Source: Hungatella sp. UBA5982 (GTDB lineage Bacteria > Bacillota > Clostridia > Lachnospirales > Lachnospiraceae). Taken from it: a DNA stretch of 9,009 nucleotides. The stretch lies in contig DJBG01000064.1 in assembly GCA_002429965.1 (NCBI GenBank), positions 5,054 to 14,062 on the forward strand, read 5' to 3'. The translations under genes and the position numbers were made by a program. Under the pieces are notes generated by a model that saw only the letters and a list, made by a program, of their open reading frames with translations, searched no databases and was not told where the DNA came from. This document shows, in pieces, positions 5,724 through 9,009 of this stretch (its first letter is position 1; each line of letters opens with the position of its first letter).

Positions 5724-6755
5724 ATGGCAAAACTTGTAACCATGGGCGAGATCATGTTAAGATTATCTACCCCCAATAATGAGAAATTTATTCAGGCAGA
5801 TGAATTTGATGTAAACTACGGCGGCGGTGAAGCTAACGTGGCTGTTTCCCTGGCAAACTATGGACATGACGTTGAGTTCGTAACAGCAGTTCCTAAGAAT
5901 CCCATCGGTGAGTGTGCGGTAGCTGCTTTAAGAAAATACAACGTAGGAACAAAGCACATTGCAAAATGCGGCGAAAGACTTGGTATCTACTTTTTAGAGA
6001 CAGGTTCTGCCATGAGAGCGTCTGCAGTAGTATATGACAGAGCACATTCCTCCATCGCTACGGCAACAGCAGCTAATTTTGATTTTAACGAGATTTTTAA
6101 GGATGCGGACTGGTTCCATTTCACCGGAATCACACCGGCAGTAAGCGATGAAGCGGCAGAATTGACTGAGGCAGCTTTAAAGGCAGCTAAGGCTCATGGC
6201 GTAACAGTTTCCGTAGACTTAAACTTCCGTAAGAAATTATGGTCTTCTGAGAAAGCTCAAAAAGTCATGACAAACCTGATGCAGTACGTTGATGTATGCA
6301 TCGGCAACGAAGAGGATGCAGAAAAGGTTCTTGGCTTTAAGCCAGGCAACACCGATGTAACTTCCGGCGAGCTGGAATTACAGGGTTATGTAGACATCTT
6401 CAATCAGATGATCGATAAGTTTAACTTCAAATATGTGATCAGCTCCCTGCGTGAAAGCTACTCAGCTTCCGACAACGGCTGGTCTGCATGCATCATGGAT
6501 GGCGCAACCCGTGAGTTCTACCATTCCAAAAAATACCGTGTTACCCCTATCGTTGACCGTGTAGGCGGCGGCGATTCCTTCGCAGCTGGCGTGATCTGCG
6601 GTCTGGCTGACGGCAAGGACTTTAAGGGCGCTCTGGAGTTTGGTGTTGCAGCATCCGCGTTAAAGCACACCATTCCTGGAGACTTCAACCTGGTAACCAG
6701 AGAAGACGTTGATACTCTGGCTGGCGGTGACGGTTCAGGACGTGTTCAGAGATAA
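5724..6755 (+). CDS. kdgK: 2-keto-3-deoxygluconate (KDG) kinase, PfkB family
   Basis: Cytoplasmic ATP-dependent kinase making KDPG from KDG, the substrate for the aldolase encoded just upstream. The 343-aa protein has the ribokinase/PfkB fold. The substrate-side G-G-G-E-A-N-V-A is at residues 33-40, the lid region has G-I-Y-F-L-E (87-92) and Y-D-R (104-106), and N-F-R is at 167-169. The C-terminal PfkB signature D-R-V-G-G-G-D-S-F-A-A-G (278-289) contains the catalytic base Asp284. The Tyr and Arg positions agree with those I recall for characterised KDG kinases. Its AGGAGA ribosome binding site (5709-5714) lies 9 nt before the ATG. Codon choice is biased like eda. A strong hairpin follows the stop and separates it from a second PfkB kinase. 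Confidence 0.93.
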   Translation: MAKLVTMGEIMLRLSTPNNEKFIQADEFDVNYGGGEANVAVSLANYGHDVEFVTAVPKNPIGECAVAALRKYNVGTKHIAKCGERLGIYFLETGSAMRASAVVYDRAHSSIATATAANFDFNEIFKDADWFHFTGITPAVSDEAAELTEAALKAAKAHGVTVSVDLNFRKKLWSSEKAQKVMTNLMQYVDVCIGNEEDAEKVLGFKPGNTDVTSGELELQGYVDIFNQMIDKFNFKYVISSLRESYSASDNGWSACIMDGATREFYHSKKYRVTPIVDRVGGGDSFAAGVICGLADGKDFKGALEFGVAASALKHTIPGDFNLVTREDVDTLAGGDGSGRVQR

Positions 6756-6771
6756 TCAATACGAAATAGAG

Positions 6772-6803
6772 AAGGGGAGTCATTGGGCAATGACTCCCCT
6801 TTT
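6772..6803 (+). terminator. Hairpin (terminator or attenuator) between the two kinase genes
   Basis: AAGGGGAGTCATT pairs with its perfect complement to give a 13-bp stem with a 4-nt GGGC loop (6772-6784 with 6789-6801). Only TTTT follows before an A run, so the U tract is short. It can act as a partial terminator that lowers expression of the downstream kinase, or as a 3' stabiliser of the eda-kdgK mRNA after processing. Confidence 0.8.
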
Positions 6804-6827
6804 AAAAACTATGGAGGAAAGTTCAAG

Positions 6828-7853
6828 ATGAGTGACAGACCTTTTGATTTACTGAGCCTGGGAGAATTGCTGTTACGCCTGTCTCCGGAAGGCGTGGAAC
6901 GGCTTGTCCGGGGAGATTCCTTTCAAAAACAGGTGGGCGGCGCAGAATTAAATGTTGCCGTAGGCGCGGCTCTTTTAGGGCTTCATACCGGCGTGGTTAC
7001 CCAGCTTCCGTTTAATGATATAGGAAATTTTGTAAAGAATAAAGTCCGTTCCTATGGAATCAGCGATGACTATTTTGTTTACGATAACAGCTCGAATGCA
7101 AGGCTGGGGCTATATTATTATGAATACGGAGCATATCCAAGGAAACCCAAGGTCATTTACGACAGAAAGAACAGTTCTTTTGTTCAGATCAGCACCTCTT
7201 CCTTCCCGGAGGAGATGTATAGGGCAACTACCTGTTTCCACACCACAGGAATCACCCTGGCCTTGTGTGAGAATACCAGGAAGACAGCCACTGATATGAT
7301 CAAAAAGTTCAAGCAGACAGGAACCATCATTTCCTTTGATGTGAATTTCCGTGGCAATCTCTGGACAGGAGAGGAAGCCAGAGTGTGTATTGAACAGATT
7401 CTTCCCTATGTGGATATTTTCTTCTGCTCAGAAGAAACGGCCAGACTGACCTTTAAGAAGGAGGGGACCGTTAAGGAAATGATGAAGAGCTTTACGGAGG
7501 AATATCCCATTTCCGTTGTAGCTTCCACTCAAAGGATCGTGCACAGCCCCAAGAGCCATACCTTTGGCTCTGTGATTTACGATGCTTCCAGAAATGAATA
7601 TTACGAGGAAGAACCATACCGCAACATTGATGTTGTCGATCGGATCGGTAGCGGAGATGCTTATATTGCAGGTGCCCTTTATGGCCTTTTAAGCAGCGGA
7701 GGGGACTGCATGAAGGCAGTCCAGTACGGCAATGCGGCCGCTGCTTTAAAGAATACCATACCAGGAGATCTTCCTACTTCTGACTTAAGCGAGGCCAATA
7801 CCGTTATAAAAGACCATAATGACAAAGGACCTCAGAGTGAGATGAGCAGATAA
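6828..7853 (+). CDS. PfkB-family sugar kinase, KDG kinase-like paralogue
   Basis: A second carbohydrate kinase of 341 aa next to kdgK. The fold motifs are G-G-A-E-L-N-V-A-V (38-46), G-L-Y-Y-Y-E-Y (94-100), Y-D-R (111-113), D-V-N-F-R-G-N-L-W (171-179) and the PfkB signature D-R-I-G-S-G-D-A-Y-I-A-G with catalytic Asp277. The lid Tyr and Arg residues and N-F-R match the kdgK product, so KDG or a close 2-keto-3-deoxy acid is the likely substrate, but this is not certain. The chosen ATG has GGAGG at 6813-6817, 10 nt upstream. An upstream in-frame TTG at 6783 lies inside the hairpin and is rejected. It uses more GGA/GGG, AGG and CGG codons than kdgK, suggesting lower expression or a different history. 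It is followed by a strong terminator. Confidence 0.88.
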   Translation: MSDRPFDLLSLGELLLRLSPEGVERLVRGDSFQKQVGGAELNVAVGAALLGLHTGVVTQLPFNDIGNFVKNKVRSYGISDDYFVYDNSSNARLGLYYYEYGAYPRKPKVIYDRKNSSFVQISTSSFPEEMYRATTCFHTTGITLALCENTRKTATDMIKKFKQTGTIISFDVNFRGNLWTGEEARVCIEQILPYVDIFFCSEETARLTFKKEGTVKEMMKSFTEEYPISVVASTQRIVHSPKSHTFGSVIYDASRNEYYEEEPYRNIDVVDRIGSGDAYIAGALYGLLSSGGDCMKAVQYGNAAAALKNTIPGDLPTSDLSEANTVIKDHNDKGPQSEMSR

Positions 7854-7871
7854 AATAAACGTAATCCCGGC

Positions 7872-7908
7872 AAACGAGGCAGGATTTTCGGGAATCCTGC
7901 CTCGTTTT
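7872..7908 (+). terminator. Intrinsic terminator after the second kinase gene
   Basis: A perfect 15-bp stem (7872-7886 with 7893-7907) with loop TTCGGG, ending in TTTT, lies 18 bp after the kinase stop. It closes the iclR-eda-kdgK-kinase block and isolates it from the transporter promoters. Confidence 0.92.
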
Positions 7909-7925
7909 CATATATAAACTTGTTA

Positions 7926-7953
7926 TTGACAAATAGCGGCAGTAGGGTATAAG
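7926..7953 (+). promoter_or_regulatory. Candidate promoter P1 upstream of the transporter gene
   Basis: A perfect TTGACA (7926-7931), a 16-bp spacer and TATAAG (7948-7953, 5 of 6) predict a start near 7960, only 5 bp before operator copy O1. It would give a long leader of about 257 nt. Confidence 0.6.
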
Positions 7954-7964
7954 CACACTTTTTA

Positions 7965-7980
7965 ATTTAAACCTTTAAAT
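7965..7980. promoter_or_regulatory. Operator-like palindrome O1
   Basis: ATTTAAACCTTTAAAT has perfect 7-bp arms around CC and matches O2 at 14 of 16 bases. It lies at the predicted start region of P1, a repressing position. Confidence 0.6.
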
Positions 7981-8029
7981 ATATAAAATCACCAATAAAA
8001 AAAGAATTATATAAAATTTAATTAAAATA

Positions 8030-8058
8030 TTGACAAATAAATAAAAAGGATATATATT
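8030..8058 (+). promoter_or_regulatory. Candidate promoter P2 of the transporter gene
   Basis: A perfect TTGACA (8030-8035), a 17-bp spacer and TATATT (8053-8058, 5 of 6) in a strongly AT-rich setting predict a start near 8065. This is the better placed of the two promoters and gives a leader of about 150 nt containing O2, the hairpin and O3. Confidence 0.75.
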
Positions 8059-8097
8059 AAAATTGTACATTATTGTGTATATTTTTTTATGAATTTA

Positions 8098-8114
8098 ATT
8101 TAAACGATTAAATA
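8098..8114. promoter_or_regulatory. Operator-like palindrome O2
   Basis: ATTTAAACGATTAAATA is an exact 17-bp inverted copy of O3, with the central CG step typical of LacI-family operators. It lies about 33 bp downstream of the predicted P2 start. Confidence 0.7.
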
Positions 8115-8121
8115 GATAATG

Positions 8122-8155
8122 TTTGGCTGATGGATATCAATATCAATCGGCCAAA
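8122..8155 (+). other. Leader hairpin between O2 and O3
   Basis: TTTGGCTGAT (8122-8131) pairs with ATCGGCCAAA (8146-8155), including one G-U pair. Above a single mismatch sits a further 4-bp stem, GATA with TATC, capped by a TCAA loop. No U tract follows, so it is not a standard terminator. A role in mRNA stability or in regulator access is possible. Confidence 0.5.
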
Positions 8156-8167
8156 ATTTAAAAAAGT

Positions 8168-8184
8168 TATTTAATCGTTTAAAT
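8168..8184. promoter_or_regulatory. Operator-like palindrome O3
   Basis: TATTTAATCGTTTAAAT is the exact reverse complement of O2, with the CG centres 71 bp apart. It ends 20 bp before the ribosome binding site of the transporter gene. Confidence 0.7.
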
Positions 8185-8216
8185 AAAAAATAATATAATT
8201 TATTGGAGGGTTTATT

Positions 8217-9009
8217 ATGGGAAGAAAGAAATTACTGGCATTGCTTCTGTCAACAGCTGTGGTTTGCGGTTCATTAGCCGGCTGCGGCGCCAAGGGAACA
8301 GAAAAGCCGGAAGGGACTGTGGCCGGAAGTACTGAGTCCAAGGCAGGGGAAAGCAGTAAGACGGATTCAGCTGAAGCCGGAAAGAAAGTGACCATTGCAG
8401 TCTGGAATGAGCCGAGTAAAGATGAAGCTCTTAATATGTATGTACAGGCTGAAAAAGCGACAGGTATTGACGTGGAAGTGACAGTGTTCCCGGAAAGCGA
8501 TTATTCCTCTAAATTGAACCAGATGGTTTCAACCGGGAATGATTCCGTTGATATTTACGTTATCTGGGAAAATGACATTGCAAACTTTGCCCAGGTAGGA
8601 GGAATCATTCCGCTTGATGATTATCTGGCAAAATCCACAATTAAAACGGATGATTTTATTGATGCGGTTGCAAAGCTGTCTCAGGGCCTGGGCGGTACCT
8701 ATGGTTTGCCCTGGTGTGCAGCTACGGAAGTGTTGTATTACAACCAGGATTTGTTTGATGCGGCAGGCATTGCCTACCCGACAAATGACTGGTCTTATGC
8801 AGATTATAAGGCGGCGGCAGAGAAGCTTACCAAAAAGGCGGCCGACGGCACGACTGAGGTATATGGCAGCGCTCTTCCCAATACCCAGACCTGGTGGGCA
8901 GGTATCGGCGGTGCAGGAGATCAGGTTTTTGACCCGGCTAAGGGACAGCTGGTAATCGGTGACGGTGCGGTTTCTTATGTTTCTGATGTGGCACAAATGG
9001 TCAAAGACG
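8217..9009 (+). CDS. Sugar ABC transporter substrate-binding lipoprotein (family 1), C-terminus beyond window
   Basis: Extracytoplasmic receptor of a carbohydrate ABC importer, anchored to the outer face of the membrane. 264 residues are present with no stop before the window ends. A lipoprotein signal peptide has K-K at 4-5, a hydrophobic stretch and the lipobox L-A-G-C with the lipidated Cys23. A Ser/Glu/Ala/Gly-rich linker (about 24-56) follows. The binding domain begins at V-T-I-A-V-W-N-E-P (58-66) and includes Y-G-L-P-W (162-166) and Y-Y-N-Q-D-L-F (174-180), typical of SBP family 1 (MalE/UgpB-like). The ATG has GGAGGG at 8205-8210, 6 nt upstream. Permease genes are expected downstream. 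Context suggests uronates or oligouronides as ligand, but the sequence alone does not show this. Its own promoters and operators separate it from the kinase operon. Confidence 0.9.
   Translation, partial: MGRKKLLALLLSTAVVCGSLAGCGAKGTEKPEGTVAGSTESKAGESSKTDSAEAGKKVTIAVWNEPSKDEALNMYVQAEKATGIDVEVTVFPESDYSSKLNQMVSTGNDSVDIYVIWENDIANFAQVGGIIPLDDYLAKSTIKTDDFIDAVAKLSQGLGGTYGLPWCAATEVLYYNQDLFDAAGIAYPTNDWSYADYKAAAEKLTKKAADGTTEVYGSALPNTQTWWAGIGGAGDQVFDPAKGQLVIGDGAVSYVSDVAQMVKD

Larger units (their letters stand above)
7909..8216 (+). other. AT-rich regulatory region of the transporter gene
   Basis: About 300 bp without a gene, very rich in A and T. It holds two promoter candidates, three copies of one palindromic operator-like sequence and a leader hairpin, each listed separately. 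I see no open frame with a ribosome binding site and no tRNA or recognised riboswitch. The stretch from about 7981 to 8029 shows nothing beyond AT-rich sequence that could act as an upstream (UP-type) element for the second promoter. Confidence 0.7.

Noticed and set aside
6783..6827. N-terminal extension of the second kinase from a TTG at 6783
   Set aside because: The extension lies inside the hairpin and lacks a ribosome binding site, while the ATG at 6828 has GGAGG 10 nt upstream and gives the normal family N-terminus.
7865..7893. Possible competing anti-terminator stem, TCCCG with CGGGA
   Set aside because: Five base pairs cannot compete with the perfect 15-bp terminator stem, and there is no leader-peptide or ligand-binding context.
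8194..8199. Perfect TATAAT just before the transporter ribosome binding site
   Set aside because: Transcription would start at about the ribosome binding site itself (8205-8210), and the matching -35 position has only TTAATC. It is probably chance in AT-rich DNA.

Overview
The window looks like chromosomal DNA of a clostridial Firmicute, most likely a Lachnospiraceae-type gut or soil anaerobe. The basis is moderate G+C coding with AT-rich intergenic regions, strong AGGAGG-type ribosome binding sites, an Rnf complex with a long multi-cluster RnfB, and a uronate catabolism cluster controlled by LacI and IclR proteins. This is inferred from gene content and style; no phylogenetic marker is present. 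I see no phage, transposon, CRISPR, tRNA or rRNA.

Layout. (1) Positions 1-1381 hold the 3' end of an rnf operon: rnfA, missing only its start codon, and rnfB. It ends at a strong, probably bidirectional hairpin terminator (1388-1428). (2) Positions 1501-3935, minus strand, hold a LacI-family regulator followed 29 bp later by uxaC (uronate isomerase), converging on rnfB. (3) Positions 3936-4150 are a divergent regulatory region. It holds a promoter for lacI-uxaC, a probable promoter for the IclR gene, two near-identical palindromes attributed to the LacI protein and one palindrome attributed to the IclR protein. (4) Positions 4151-7853, plus strand, hold an IclR/KdgR-like regulator, KDPG aldolase (eda), 2-keto-3-deoxygluconate (KDG) kinase (kdgK) and a second PfkB-family kinase. 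A hairpin separates the two kinases, and a strong terminator follows the second. (5) Positions 7854-8216 are an AT-rich regulatory region with two promoter candidates, three copies of one operator-like palindrome and a leader hairpin. (6) From 8217 to the end is the N-terminal part of a sugar ABC transporter substrate-binding lipoprotein.

How the genes work together. UxaC opens glucuronate/galacturonate breakdown by isomerising them to fructuronate/tagaturonate. KdgK and Eda close it, phosphorylating KDG and splitting KDPG to pyruvate and glyceraldehyde-3-phosphate. The reductase and dehydratase steps between (UxaB/UxuB, UxaA/UxuA) are not in this window. The transporter is a plausible importer of uronates or oligouronides, but its substrate cannot be read from sequence. 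Both regulators have candidate operators next to their own genes, and the IclR-type motif recurs as a tandem pair at the eda promoter.

The enzymes are ordinary members of known families. The most informative content is the layered intergenic regulation. I found no convincing evidence of an undescribed type of system.
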